A stretch of DNA of 64,000 nucleotides from Bin87 sp965204905 (GTDB taxonomy: Bacteria; Chloroflexota; Dehalococcoidia; Lucifugimonadales; UBA3495), in assembly GCA_965204905.1 (NCBI GenBank), contig OZ242042.1, positions 2,666,001 to 2,730,000 of the forward strand, given 5' to 3'. Positions 39,846 through 47,969 of the stretch are shown one piece after another. Made by a program: the position numbers and the translations under genes. Each line of letters opens with the position of its first letter. Positions within the stretch are counted from its first letter, which is position 1. Under the pieces are notes generated by a model, which was not told the origin of the DNA, did no database searches, and worked only from the letters and a program-made list of their open reading frames with translations.

Positions 39846-40283
39846 ATGAATGAGGACAACCGCAGCGCCGACCGCGAGACCATCTGGGGAATCAACCGGA
39901 AAGATCGGCGCTGGTTCCAATTGATGACCCTCCTGGGCGGAACCGGCGGCTCGGCCACTTTGATATGGTTGACTTTGCGCTACCGCGTAGCCGCTGACAC
40001 GCCAGACGAAGTGGGGCTCAGCATTCTGGTGGCGATAGGAGCCAGCTTCGTCACCGCCGGGTTCGTCGCCTGGTCATTATTGCAGGTAAAGGAGATAGTA
40101 ATGCCAATCGGAGACTGGATCAGAGAAGCCAATGAAAGGCGGCGACAGCGAATCCGCGAGGAAGCGCTCGCGGAAGGCCGCAAGGAAGGCCGCAAGGAAG
40201 GTTACCAAATCGGCTATGCCGATGGCAGCCGAGGGAAACCTATGCAAGACTTGTCCGAAAACTCCGAACAGTCATCCTGCTGA
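39846..40283 (+). CDS. Hypothetical small membrane protein with Lys/Glu/Gly repeats
   Basis: 145 residues, not recognised. Two membrane segments (about 25-43 and 60-82) are followed by a charged cytoplasmic tail with the repeated unit EGRKEGRKEG, encoded by a 12-base tandem DNA repeat (GGCCGCAAGGAA-type) near 40175-40200. The tail ends with an unstructured Ser/Glu-rich stretch. It lies between the two near-identical VOC genes on the same strand, so it either was there before the duplication or was inserted afterwards. Confidence 0.6.
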   Translation: MNEDNRSADRETIWGINRKDRRWFQLMTLLGGTGGSATLIWLTLRYRVAADTPDEVGLSILVAIGASFVTAGFVAWSLLQVKEIVMPIGDWIREANERRRQRIREEALAEGRKEGRKEGYQIGYADGSRGKPMQDLSENSEQSSC

Positions 40284-40306
40284 ACCATGGCAAAGGAGCC
40301 CCCACC

Positions 40307-40762
40307 ATGCCCATGAACGCATCCGGCGTTTCCCATATCGCCATCTGCGTCAAAGACCTTGACGTTTCCCTCAAGTTCTATTGCGACACCCTCGGCATGT
40401 CCATCGTCAGCGACGTGATCCAGGACACCACCACCGGCGGCCTGCCCCACGTGTACGCCCACAATCGCAATACCCGTCGCCAGGTCCGCCTCGCCTACGC
40501 CGACGGCGCAAAGCCTACCCTCACCATGACGAGCCATCCCGGTGAAGATCCCGACGGGACGCCCATCAAACTGGACCAGGTGGGCATCAGCCACATATCG
40601 TTCAGTGTGCCGGATCCGAAGGCGCTGGCCGAAAACCTGTCCGCGCAGGGCGTTCCGCTGGCCGCCCCTATGGACGTGTGGACCAACGCCGAGGGCAGGA
40701 TCAGCAGTTTTTACGTGTACGATCCGGACGGAATCCTCGTCCAGTTCGACGCCGCCGGTTAG
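40307..40762 (+). CDS. VOC family protein, tandem paralog B
   Basis: 151 residues, AAGGAG upstream of the ATG. It matches paralog A through most of its length: ASGVSHIAICVKDLDVSLKFYCDTLGM, TTGGLPHVYAHNRNTRRQ, IKLDQVGISHISFSVPDPKALAENL, and the same DPDGILVQFD ending, without the canonical last Glu ligand. The two genes are a clear duplication with drift in residues around the active-site pocket (SYGDGAIPT versus AYADGAKPT). Substrate unknown. Confidence 0.83.
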   Translation: MPMNASGVSHIAICVKDLDVSLKFYCDTLGMSIVSDVIQDTTTGGLPHVYAHNRNTRRQVRLAYADGAKPTLTMTSHPGEDPDGTPIKLDQVGISHISFSVPDPKALAENLSAQGVPLAAPMDVWTNAEGRISSFYVYDPDGILVQFDAAG

Positions 40763-40775
40763 CGGGAGTTGCCGC

Positions 40776-41243
40776 ATGGCCGCAGTGCAAAAAATCACCC
40801 CGTTCCTATGGCTGGACGGCACGGCCCGCGAAGCCGCCGAGTTCTACGTATCAATCTTCCAAAACTCCCGGATCGTCTCCAGCGATACCTTTGGGGAAGG
40901 CCCGGCGGCCGGTAGCTCCACCGTGGCTTTCGAGTTAGACGGCGTCCAGTTCGTAGCCTTCGATGGCATTCCCGCCATTGAGTTCACCGAAGCCATTTCC
41001 TTCATGGTTTCGTGCGATTCTCAGGATGAGATTGACCACTTGTGGGACAATCTCAGCGCCGGCGGAACCGAGATCCAATGCGGATGGCTCAAGGACCGTT
41101 ACGGCGTCACCTGGCAGATCATACCCACCGATCTCCCCGACTGGCTGATGAGCGGCCCCAACGCCAACCGGGTACTGGAAGCGATGTTGCCCATGAAAAA
41201 GCTGGATATGCAAAAACTGATTGAAGCGCACCAGGGAGGTTAG
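40776..41243 (+). CDS. PhnB-like VOC family protein
   Basis: 155 residues from ATG with GGGAG 8 bases upstream; longer readings run into the VOC paralog B gene. It begins KITPFLWLDGTAREAAEFYVSIFQNSRI, the PhnB/3-demethylubiquinone-methyltransferase-like signature of a single-chain VOC dimer, with FMVSCDSQDEIDHLWDNLSAGG and DRYGVTWQIIP in the second half. Many such proteins have no known reaction despite the old methyltransferase label. It begins 13 bases after paralog B and is followed 6 bases later by 41250. Confidence 0.83.
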   Translation: MAAVQKITPFLWLDGTAREAAEFYVSIFQNSRIVSSDTFGEGPAAGSSTVAFELDGVQFVAFDGIPAIEFTEAISFMVSCDSQDEIDHLWDNLSAGGTEIQCGWLKDRYGVTWQIIPTDLPDWLMSGPNANRVLEAMLPMKKLDMQKLIEAHQGG

Positions 41244-41249
41244 TCGATC

Positions 41250-41792
41250 ATGTCCCACCACTATGACGAACACGACCACGACAAGCTGCTGCGCTGGCGT
41301 GATGACCTGAAAGAAAATTCGATTGTGGACGGTGATTTCCCCGCGATGGCCCTTTTCCTGGTTAAACCCGGGGCCTCCGGTTCCCACGAAATTTTCCGCC
41401 GGTTCCGCGCGGAGTTTGAGCAGCGCGATGCCAGCTTTGCCCACCTGGTCATCTTCGGTATGCACGGGGTCTCATCGACAGTGCATAGCCTGTTGGAACA
41501 GACGGGCCTCTCGGAAACCGACCTGCCGGTGATGATGCTGGCTCCCGCCGCCGAACCCGCTGCCGTCGTCGCCGTTCAACTCCCCTCCGGCGAAAGCCTG
41601 GAGGGCGGCGATGACCCCAATGGCGACGGCACCTGCGACTATCTCGCCCCTTGGCAGGACGTCCTTGACCGCATCCGCATCACCAAGGCGGGCGGGCCGC
41701 TGCGCCTGATGGGAGTGCAGGGCCGCAAGCTCAACGGGCCCGACCTCCGCGACCTGCCCGAGGCGGCGCTGGAGACGATGGCAGTCCGGTAG
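41250..41792 (+). CDS. Hypothetical protein with His/Asp-rich N-terminus
   Basis: 180 residues, not recognised. It opens MSHHYDEHDHDKLLRW, a potential metal-binding head with four His in ten residues. The following region predicts alternating strands and helices (FPAMALFLVKPGASGSHEIFRRFRAEFEQRD; AHLVIFGMHGVSSTVHSLL), then an acidic GGDDPNGDGTCDYLAPWQD stretch that resembles a Ca2+-binding loop. It starts 6 bases after the PhnB-like gene, so the two are probably co-translated. Confidence 0.62.
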   Translation: MSHHYDEHDHDKLLRWRDDLKENSIVDGDFPAMALFLVKPGASGSHEIFRRFRAEFEQRDASFAHLVIFGMHGVSSTVHSLLEQTGLSETDLPVMMLAPAAEPAAVVAVQLPSGESLEGGDDPNGDGTCDYLAPWQDVLDRIRITKAGGPLRLMGVQGRKLNGPDLRDLPEAALETMAVR

Positions 41793-41901
41793 TTCCGTGA
41801 GTACACGCGAGGATAGTGCGGCGGTAGCGCGTACAGTGGAAATGGGTTATTCTGTGCGGCACCGCGTAGAACCTGAATGAATTGCCGGGAGGGTATGAAA
41901 G

Positions 41902-42492
41902 ATGACTACCGCAGCCCCAGTTGTTGACGACCTTTGCACCATCGAGCAGGAGCGGAGCCGATTCAACGATCAATTCGGCGAGATGAGCGAACGGGCGAAG
42001 GTAAAGGTGAAGGGCGAGATGTCGGACTTCGTGCAGAAGTTCATCCAGGCATCGCCGTTCGTGGTGATGGCGTCGTCGGACCCGGACGGCAACTGCGACG
42101 CATCCCCCAAGGGCGGGAAACCCGGATTCGTGAAGGTTATTGACGGCACCAGGCTACTGCTGCCGGACGTTGCCGGGAACCGGCTGTTCCAGTCCTACCA
42201 GAACATGGACGCCAACCCGCACGTTGGGCTGCTGTTCATGATCCCCGGCGTCAACGACACGGTGCGGGTGAACGGCACCGTGTCTATCGTGAACAAGGAG
42301 GAACTAGATCGCCAGAAGGTAGAGCTTGAACTCTACTGGACTGACGACAATGCCAAGCACCTCCAGGGCATCATCATCAACGTGGAAGAGTCCTACGGCC
42401 ACTGTCCCCGGGCGTACAATTTCGCCAAGCTGTGGGACACGGACCAGATTGCGGAGAACCAGGAGAATCGGCCGATACCGTTGCGCCCGTAG
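41902..42492 (+). CDS. PPOX-type FMN flavoprotein (pyridoxamine-phosphate-oxidase-like)
   Basis: 196 residues. After a helical head (KVKVKGEMSDFVQKFIQASPFVVMASSDPDG) comes the split-barrel flavin fold: DASPKGGKPGFVKVIDGTRLLLPDVAGNRLFQSYQNMDANPHVGLLFMIPG and RVNGTVSIV. This matches the MSMEG_1061-like subgroup of FMN-binding pyridoxamine-oxidase-fold proteins, which reduce or oxidise unknown substrates. The C-terminal SYGHCPRAYNFAKLW is typical of the subgroup. GGGAGGG stands upstream of the ATG. Confidence 0.83.
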   Translation: MTTAAPVVDDLCTIEQERSRFNDQFGEMSERAKVKVKGEMSDFVQKFIQASPFVVMASSDPDGNCDASPKGGKPGFVKVIDGTRLLLPDVAGNRLFQSYQNMDANPHVGLLFMIPGVNDTVRVNGTVSIVNKEELDRQKVELELYWTDDNAKHLQGIIINVEESYGHCPRAYNFAKLWDTDQIAENQENRPIPLRP

Positions 42493-42517
42493 CATCGGGT
42501 CGGCTTCGGCGAACCAC

Positions 42518-42545
42518 GTAGGGGCGACGCATGCGTCGCCCCTAC
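42518..42545. repeat. Mosaic palindrome GTAGGGGCG family, copy 2
   Basis: Perfect 28-base palindrome with half GTAGGGGCGACGCA. It is identical to the copy at 56392 in the second ABC cassette. It lies between convergent PPOX and M50 protease genes. Confidence 0.9.
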
Positions 42546-42566
42546 CAACGTCACCTGCAATGTTAA

Positions 42567-43265
42567 TCAGTTCACACCGGTGGCCAGACGGAAAAAGAAG
42601 AGCGCAGGGGGCAGGAGGATTTGTCCCAGGATGTTGATGTTGAAGGCGTAGCTGAGGAACAGGTTGACGCCGATTAGGCCGATGAGGGGAATCCAGCCGT
42701 AGCGTTCAAATTGCAGGTATGGTTCGTAGAGCGTGCGCGGCAACAGGCCGCCGAGTACTTTGCTGCCGTCGAGCGGGGGGAGTGGGATCAGGTTGAAGAT
42801 GCCCAGGATGAGGTTGAAGAAGATGGCGAGGAAGGCAGCGAATCCCAGGATTTCCTCGACGCCGGAGATGCCGCGGGCCTGAAAAACGACGGGGAGCAAG
42901 TCGAACCTGAAAACCAACCCAAGGATAAAGGCCAGCACGAAGTTGGAAAGTGGGCCGGCAAAGGCGACCAACGACATTCCCAGCCTACCACCCCGCAGGT
43001 TGTAGGGATCTACCTGTACCGGCTTGGCCCACCCGAATCCGACGACCAGCAGCAACAGGAAACCCAGTAGGTCGATGTGCTTGACCGGATTGAAGGTAAG
43101 GCGGCCCATGCGCCGGGCAGTGTTGTCGCCCTGCATGTGGGCGGTGAAGGCGTGACTGAACTCGTGGACGGTGAAACCGACGATGAGGCCGGCCAGCCCG
43201 ATGCCGATGACCAGGATGAAAGCGACAGCATCCTGCCGGAGCAGGTCGAGACTCTGGAGGATCAC
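42567..43265 (-). CDS. Site-2 protease family (M50) membrane metalloprotease
   Basis: 232 residues from a GTG that overlaps the upstream stop (GTGA); the much longer reading to 43715 runs through the other gene and is rejected. The zinc motif HEFSH is at 34-38 within the first helices, and the third ligand motif LPPLDGSKVLGG is near residue 165. Five to six membrane helices are predicted. Members cut membrane proteins within the bilayer or act as housekeeping intramembrane proteases. It is coupled to the unknown gene at 43262. Confidence 0.87.
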   Translation of the reverse strand: MILQSLDLLRQDAVAFILVIGIGLAGLIVGFTVHEFSHAFTAHMQGDNTARRMGRLTFNPVKHIDLLGFLLLLVVGFGWAKPVQVDPYNLRGGRLGMSLVAFAGPLSNFVLAFILGLVFRFDLLPVVFQARGISGVEEILGFAAFLAIFFNLILGIFNLIPLPPLDGSKVLGGLLPRTLYEPYLQFERYGWIPLIGLIGVNLFLSYAFNINILGQILLPPALFFFRLATGVN

Positions 43266-43984
43266 GTCGTCTGACTTTCCAGAGCGGGTTGGACGCGACG
43301 GCGTCCAGTGGGCTGGACACGGGGGAGAGCCATCAGGTCGGCTTTGAGGCCGGCCAAGCCGTCGGCGCCCAATTGGTTGGCCTCGGCGACGATGGCGACG
43401 GCGCCGGCCTGGCGCAATGCCACCAACTCGTTGACGGTGGGCCTGAGCGCAACCCGCACGAACTGATACTTGTCGGTGCGGGTGACGGCATCGGACACCT
43501 GAGCCAAGTCCGCGAAAGTCCACGGGTCGGTCATGGACGACTTGTCCAGGACCAGGAAATCCAGAGGGGCGGCAGCCAGGTTGCGCCAGGTCGCATCGTC
43601 CGGGTCGTCGGGGATGCGTGCCCCGTGAGTCATGCCGGGTTGCGCGATGTTGACGGCATCCACGACAGCGCCGGCCAGTGGCGAGACCATGAAGTCGGCG
43701 CCGGCGTCGCGCCAACGTTCGACGCTTTCGGGTTGCAACGGCACGCCGCCGGCTCCCCAGATGCGCTCGCCGAGTTCCGGCAGGTCGGCAGGGTTGAGGT
43801 TTGGGGCGAAGATAACAACGGCATCGGCTGCGTCCGAGGCTGCATCCAGAGCCGCCGCAACATCGCCGGAGCAGCGAGCGACGAGGGCCATGGCCGGGAG
43901 ACGGGCGGATTGAGCCGCACCGAAACCAAGGGAAGGACCGGCGCCCTGTTCGATGCGTTCGAGAAGGTTACGGAGTCGGGTCAT
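43262..43984 (-). CDS. Hypothetical protein, TIM-barrel-like, coupled to M50 protease
   Basis: 240 residues, not assigned. Alternating strands and helices recall a (beta/alpha) barrel: VVIFAPNLNPADLPELGERIWG, GADFMVSPLAGAVVDAV, PLDFLVLDKSSM, YQFVRVALRPTVNELVALRQAG, and AVAIVAEANQLGADGLAGLKADLM. The last part resembles the phosphate-binding end of barrel enzymes but no catalytic set is visible. Its stop overlaps the M50 start by GTGA, so the two are co-translated. A mosaic palindrome lies upstream at 44003. Confidence 0.6.
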   Translation of the reverse strand: MTRLRNLLERIEQGAGPSLGFGAAQSARLPAMALVARCSGDVAAALDAASDAADAVVIFAPNLNPADLPELGERIWGAGGVPLQPESVERWRDAGADFMVSPLAGAVVDAVNIAQPGMTHGARIPDDPDDATWRNLAAAPLDFLVLDKSSMTDPWTFADLAQVSDAVTRTDKYQFVRVALRPTVNELVALRQAGAVAIVAEANQLGADGLAGLKADLMALPRVQPTGRRRVQPALESQTT

Positions 43985-44002
43985 AGAATTTCGCCCGCCA
44001 GA

Positions 44003-44033
44003 GTAGAAGGGCGGGTTTGAAACCCGCCCCTAC
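44003..44033. repeat. Mosaic palindrome GTAGGGGCG family, copy 3
   Basis: Left arm GTAGAAGGGCGGGTTT, right arm AAACCCGCCCCTAC, with two extra bases in the left arm. It fills the gap between two minus-strand genes. Confidence 0.85.
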
Positions 44034-44051
44034 GTAGTATCCAGTTGGGAT

Positions 44052-44924
44052 TTAGAGTGATTGCCAGACCCGTTTGCCGTCCACGCGGGCGATTTTGCCG
44101 ATCTGTTGGCCGGGCGGGAAGTGTCCGGCGCAGATGGTCCAGTCGCCTTCCTCGGCGGCGTCGAGCCATTTGGCGCGGGAAGCAGCGGACTGGGCCTTGT
44201 CGGTGTCAACGCCGGCGCACCAGTCAGGTTCGGAGACCTGTGCGATGGTGTGCAGCACGTCGCCCATCACGATGCCGCGCTGACCGTTGGAGTTGATCAG
44301 CACGATCTGGTGGCCGGGCGTGTGTCCCGGAGCCGGGGCGATGGAGATCTCGTCGCTGATGACGTGTTCGGGTTCTTCGAGGATCTGCTGGAGCCGCAGG
44401 CGACGGAGTGGCATGACCTGGCGGTCGATGTACGGGTACATCTGACGCCCCTCGTCCGACGTGAAGTAGTCGTAGTCGGGCCGGGACATGACATAGCGGG
44501 CGCGGCGGAAGTTGGGGGCGGGCATACCGCCGGAGTAGCGGAGGTTCCAGCCGACATGGTCGCCGTGCAGGTGGGTGTGGATGATGTAGTTCACGGAGTC
44601 GCTGGGGCCGACGTTGGTGTTGTTGACGCCGACGTTGGATTCCAGGTGAGGGCGCAGTTCCTCGTAGAGGTTGCCAGTGCGGTTGCCGCGGTCGGGATGC
44701 GGGCCGGGACCCATGCCGGTGTCCACCAGGATGACGTGCTCCTCGGTCTTGAGAAGGAAGACGCCGTAGTAGAGCTGTAGCTGGCCGTCTTCCAGGGTGT
44801 CCTGATAGTTGGCCCAGGCGTCGGCGGGGACGTCGGGGAACATTGCGGACGGTTCGCGCGGCGGCGGAACCATGTCGATGACGGCGGTAACTTCAACGTT
44901 GCCGATGGTTGCTTTTTCTGCCAT
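44052..44924 (-). CDS. MBL-fold metallohydrolase
   Basis: 290 residues, AGGAGG upstream of ATG. The zinc motif HTHLHGDH gives ligands His118, His120, Asp122 and His123; the later ligands lie in APGHTPGHQIVLI and MGDVLH. This arrangement matches lactonase-like and other MBL hydrolases (AHL lactonase-type start VILVDTGMGPGP). It hydrolyses an ester, lactone or similar bond; the actual substrate is unknown. Soluble, no signal peptide. Confidence 0.87.
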   Translation of the reverse strand: MAEKATIGNVEVTAVIDMVPPPREPSAMFPDVPADAWANYQDTLEDGQLQLYYGVFLLKTEEHVILVDTGMGPGPHPDRGNRTGNLYEELRPHLESNVGVNNTNVGPSDSVNYIIHTHLHGDHVGWNLRYSGGMPAPNFRRARYVMSRPDYDYFTSDEGRQMYPYIDRQVMPLRRLRLQQILEEPEHVISDEISIAPAPGHTPGHQIVLINSNGQRGIVMGDVLHTIAQVSEPDWCAGVDTDKAQSAASRAKWLDAAEEGDWTICAGHFPPGQQIGKIARVDGKRVWQSL

Positions 44925-44981
44925 TCCAGAATTCCTCCTGATTACGCTTTCTGATGGTGGACGCCGGGATACCGGCGTTGG

Positions 44982-45512
44982 TCATTCGTCCACTTCGAAG
45001 GTTACGAGTGAGAAAAGGTCGTAGCCGGAAAGATTCTCGCGGCCGTTCAGACCAATAAGTTCGATCACGACGCCAATGCCGGCGGTTACTCCGCCAGCTT
45101 TTTCGACCAGGTTAGCCGCGGCTTGGATGCTGCCGCCGGTGGCCAGCAGGTCGTCAACTACCAGGACACGCTGTCCAGATTTAATGTCGCCGGAGTGGAT
45201 TTCCAGGGTATTGGCTCCGTATTCCAGGGTGTATTCGTAGCTGAGGGTTTCGCCGGGCAGCTTGCCCGCCTTTCGGACCAGCGCGAGGGGCAACCCCATG
45301 CGGTCGGCCATGGGCGCGGCGAAGAGAAAGCCGCGGGAGTCGATAGCGGCCAGGCAATCGACGTTGCGCTTGCCGGCCTGCTCCACCATTTGCTCGATGG
45401 CCTCCGCGAAGGCGTCGGGAGCGAGCAGCAGGGAAGTGATGTCCTTGAACTGAACCCCGTGAATGGGGAAGTCGGGCACGTTGCGGATATGTGCGGCGAG
45501 GTCGATGGGCAT
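44982..45512 (-). CDS. apt: Adenine phosphoribosyltransferase
   Basis: 176 residues, the normal Apt length. It reads IRNVPDFPIHGVQFKDITSLL at the N-terminus, IDSRGFLFAAPMADRMGLPLALVRKAGKLPGETLSYEYTLEYG in the middle, and the PRPP motif VLVVDDLLATGGS at about 123-135. It salvages adenine to AMP using PRPP. A strong promoter lies upstream at 45572-45600 on minus. Confidence 0.95.
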   Translation of the reverse strand: MPIDLAAHIRNVPDFPIHGVQFKDITSLLLAPDAFAEAIEQMVEQAGKRNVDCLAAIDSRGFLFAAPMADRMGLPLALVRKAGKLPGETLSYEYTLEYGANTLEIHSGDIKSGQRVLVVDDLLATGGSIQAAANLVEKAGGVTAGIGVVIELIGLNGRENLSGYDLFSLVTFEVDE

Positions 45513-45571
45513 AAGGGATGTGATGTGATGAGGGTCATTGAGAAATGGGTGAATTGTTTCAAGCGCAAATT

Positions 45572-45600
45572 AGTCTAGTATCAGGTAGTGGCGCAGTCAA
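45572..45600 (-). promoter_or_regulatory. Promoter of apt (minus strand)
   Basis: Read on minus: TTGACT (45600-45595), 17-base spacer, TAGACT (45577-45572). The leader to the apt ATG is about 53 bases. It sits 18 bases beyond the convergently oriented end of yraN, which is on the same strand and upstream. Confidence 0.65.
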
Positions 45601-45617
45601 CCGTTACCGTAGGCAGG

Positions 45618-46052
45618 CTAGGCTTCGACTATGTTCTCCAGATGATTGACGCTCAAGACGCGCCGGCCCGGCCCGAGGCGGATAGCAACGAGGTCAATGC
45701 GCCATTCCAGGTTAGGAGAGGCAGTAACACGCCGCTGTAGAAAATCCTGCGCCGTCAGCGTCAGGCGTCTCGCTTTGGCTGACGTGACCGATTCCTCCGG
45801 CGAGCCGTACACGGAGCTGCGGCGGGCACGAACTTCCACGAAGACCCAGACCGGGCCATCCAGGGCGATGAGGTCAACCTCACCCCATCGACACTGATAG
45901 TTGGCGTCCACGATGCGGTAGCCCTTGCCTTCCAGATGGTGACGGGCAATCCGCTCGCCGATGCGCCCGACATCGATACGTCCAACATCTTGGGGCACCG
46001 GATCCCGGGACGCCGAATCCTGGGGCGGCAGAACGTCATCGCCGGTTGGCAT
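45618..46052 (-). CDS. YraN family endonuclease-like protein (UPF0102)
   Basis: 144 residues. After a Pro/Asp-rich head the domain reads GERIARHHLEGKGYRIVDANYQCRWGEVDLIALDGPVWVFVEVRARRS, the Holliday-junction-resolvase-like fold with Glu in GEVDLIA and E-x-R as the catalytic core. Its exact substrate is unknown; the family is often next to rnhB, as here. The start overlaps the rnhB 3' end by 17 bases. Confidence 0.88.
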   Translation of the reverse strand: MPTGDDVLPPQDSASRDPVPQDVGRIDVGRIGERIARHHLEGKGYRIVDANYQCRWGEVDLIALDGPVWVFVEVRARRSSVYGSPEESVTSAKARRLTLTAQDFLQRRVTASPNLEWRIDLVAIRLGPGRRVLSVNHLENIVEA

Positions 46053-46677
46053 CTTGTAAGAGCCTCGCCTGTCGCAGGGGGCTGAACGAGCGGCGGTGAA
46101 TAGGCGTTGGCCCTAACTCGGCCAGGCAACGGAGATGTTGGGACGTGGCGTAGCCTTTATGCCTAGCGAATCCGTATCCGGGATACTGCCGGTCAGCGCG
46201 GATCATCACTTCGTCGCGGGCGATTTTGGCGAGGATGCTGGCGGCGGCTATCGACAACGATTTGGCGTCGCCTTTGACTACTCGACGGTACGGCAGGGGG
46301 CACTGGGTGAGGTGGACCCAGTCCAGCAGCAGGGCCTCCGGCGCGGGCCGCAACACCGCCACGGCGGCGAACATCGCCCGGACCACGGCCGGGCCGATAC
46401 CGATGTGGTCGATTTCCGCAGAATCGACTTGCTCCACGGCCCAGGCGAGAGCATTGGCGCGGATGATTTCCGCCGCAGATTCCCGGCGCTTAGCGGTGAG
46501 GCGCTTGCTGTCGTCGATGGCGTCCAACCAGTCCGCCGTTGGTTCCAGATCGGGCGGGAGGATGACGGCGGCGGCGGTAACCGGGCCGGCTAAAGGGCCG
46601 CGTCCTGCTTCATCAGCGCCGGCGACTAGGCGATGGCCCTGGGCGTGAAATTCCGCTTCCAGGGCCAAGTCAGGCAT
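46036..46677 (-). CDS. rnhB: Ribonuclease HII
   Basis: 213 residues. The catalytic motif GADEAGRGPLAGPV (Asp22, Glu23) is present, then DDSKRLTAKRRESAA, and GDAKSLSIAAASILAKIARDEVM in the central part, and FARHKGYATSQHLRCLAELGPTPIHRRSF at the end. RNase HII removes ribonucleotides from DNA. It overlaps mnmA by 8 bases and yraN by 17, giving a coupled mnmA-rnhB-yraN operon. Confidence 0.95.
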   Translation of the reverse strand: MPDLALEAEFHAQGHRLVAGADEAGRGPLAGPVTAAAVILPPDLEPTADWLDAIDDSKRLTAKRRESAAEIIRANALAWAVEQVDSAEIDHIGIGPAVVRAMFAAVAVLRPAPEALLLDWVHLTQCPLPYRRVVKGDAKSLSIAAASILAKIARDEVMIRADRQYPGYGFARHKGYATSQHLRCLAELGPTPIHRRSFSPLRQARLLQDANRR

Positions 46678-47821
46678 TGATCATCAGAACGTTCGCGCCG
46701 GGCGGCGTGGCCGGATCGGGCGCGTGGACGGCGATGGGTCCGCCGCCGATAACCGTATCGCCCTGGTAGAAAACGGCGGCCTGGCCGGGTGTGATGGCGC
46801 GCTGCGGCTCGTTGAATTGCACCAGCGCGCCGTCGCCCATGGCGGTTACGGTTGCCGGCGCTTCGGCGAACTTGTAGCGGATCTTCACCGATACCTCGGT
46901 TTCCGGCGCCGGAGATTGCCCGGACACCCACGAAACCGGGGCGGCGTAGAGTGTGTCGTGGTAGAGGTTTTCCTCGGATCCGACGACGACGCGGCGGGAG
47001 TCGGGTTCCAGCCGGATAACGAACTTGGGTGGGCCGCCGGACAGGCCGAGGCCACGGCGCTGGCCGACGGTAAAATACTGGATGCCGTTATGCTGCCCGA
47101 GGACGTTGCCGGCGGCATCCACGATTTCGCCGGGCTTTTCATCAGTTCGCTCGCGGAGGAACTCGCGGTAGTCGCCGGTGGGGATGAAGCAGATGTCCTG
47201 GCTATCGGGCTTGTCAGCGTTGGGGAAGCCAGCATCGAGGGCCAGCTGACGGATCTGAGGCTTGGGGTAGTGTCCCACGGGCATGAGGGTAGCGGCGAGC
47301 TGGTCCTGGCGCATACCAAACAGCACGTAGGACTGATCCTTGTCGGCGTCAACACCACGACGGAGGGCGAACTGGCCGGAGCCGTCGGGTTCGATGCGGG
47401 CGTAGTGGCCAGTGGCGACGTGGGTGGCGTCCAGCATTTTGGCGCGCTGGGCGAGGAAGCTGAACTTGATCTTGTCGTTGCAGGCGATGCAGGGATGGGG
47501 GGTTCGTCCGTTTTCGTACTCGCGCTGGAAGTAGTCGATGACGAAGGACCGGAACTCGCGCTGCACGTTGAGGACGTAGTGGGGAACGCCGAGGATGCGG
47601 CAGACGGTGCGGGCGTCTTCGACGTCGTCGATGGTGCAGCAGCCGCGGTAGTATTCGGGGAGGTCGGCCTCATCGATGTCGTAGAGTTTCATGGTGACGC
47701 CGATGACATCGTAGCCTTGCCGGTGGAGCAGGAGAGCGGCCACGGAGGAATCAACGCCGCCGCTCATGGCGACGACGACGCGGTTGGCGGTGGGAGTGTC
47801 GGCAGCAGGGTTCATGGACAA
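46670..47821 (-). CDS. mnmA: tRNA-specific 2-thiouridylase MnmA
   Basis: 383 residues. The PP-loop SGGVDSS is at 20-26. The two thiolation cysteines are in HPCIACNDKIKF and DICFIPTGDY, and DKDQSYVLFGM and the C-terminal GQAAVFYQGDTVIGGG are family-typical. It thiolates U34 of Lys, Glu and Gln tRNAs with ATP. It begins the minus operon with rnhB and yraN; on minus, an extended -10 TGC-TATACT lies about 75 bases upstream (47899-47894). Confidence 0.95.
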   Translation of the reverse strand: MSMNPAADTPTANRVVVAMSGGVDSSVAALLLHRQGYDVIGVTMKLYDIDEADLPEYYRGCCTIDDVEDARTVCRILGVPHYVLNVQREFRSFVIDYFQREYENGRTPHPCIACNDKIKFSFLAQRAKMLDATHVATGHYARIEPDGSGQFALRRGVDADKDQSYVLFGMRQDQLAATLMPVGHYPKPQIRQLALDAGFPNADKPDSQDICFIPTGDYREFLRERTDEKPGEIVDAAGNVLGQHNGIQYFTVGQRRGLGLSGGPPKFVIRLEPDSRRVVVGSEENLYHDTLYAAPVSWVSGQSPAPETEVSVKIRYKFAEAPATVTAMGDGALVQFNEPQRAITPGQAAVFYQGDTVIGGGPIAVHAPDPATPPGANVLMINA

Positions 47822-47920
47822 TTTTCGGCGGTTTCAACCCATTCGTCACTCGAATCTCGAATAAGGAACGCTGGTTGCGAGTGGGATACAGGTAGTATAG
47901 CATCGGGCGCATCAGGGACA

Positions 47921-47955
47921 CTAACTTGGACTATAGAACTAACCTGGACTATAAA
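47921..47955 (+). promoter_or_regulatory. Promoter with a 15-base direct repeat ahead of the F420-type LLM gene
   Basis: CTAACTTGGACTATA (47921-47935) and CTAACCTGGACTATA (47939-47953) differ at one position and are spaced 18 bases start to start. TTGGAC in the first with TATAAA in the second (18-base spacer) makes a promoter. The two units could be tandem promoters or a regulator's repeat operator. Confidence 0.55.
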
Positions 47956-47969
47956 ATGGAGGCAATGCA

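Noticed and set aside
43266..43715. N-terminal extension of the M50 protease to a 382-residue protein
   Set aside because: The added part is an Arg/Pro-rich out-of-frame reading of the coupled gene at 43262-43984; the GTG at 43265 with a GTGA overlap is the better start.
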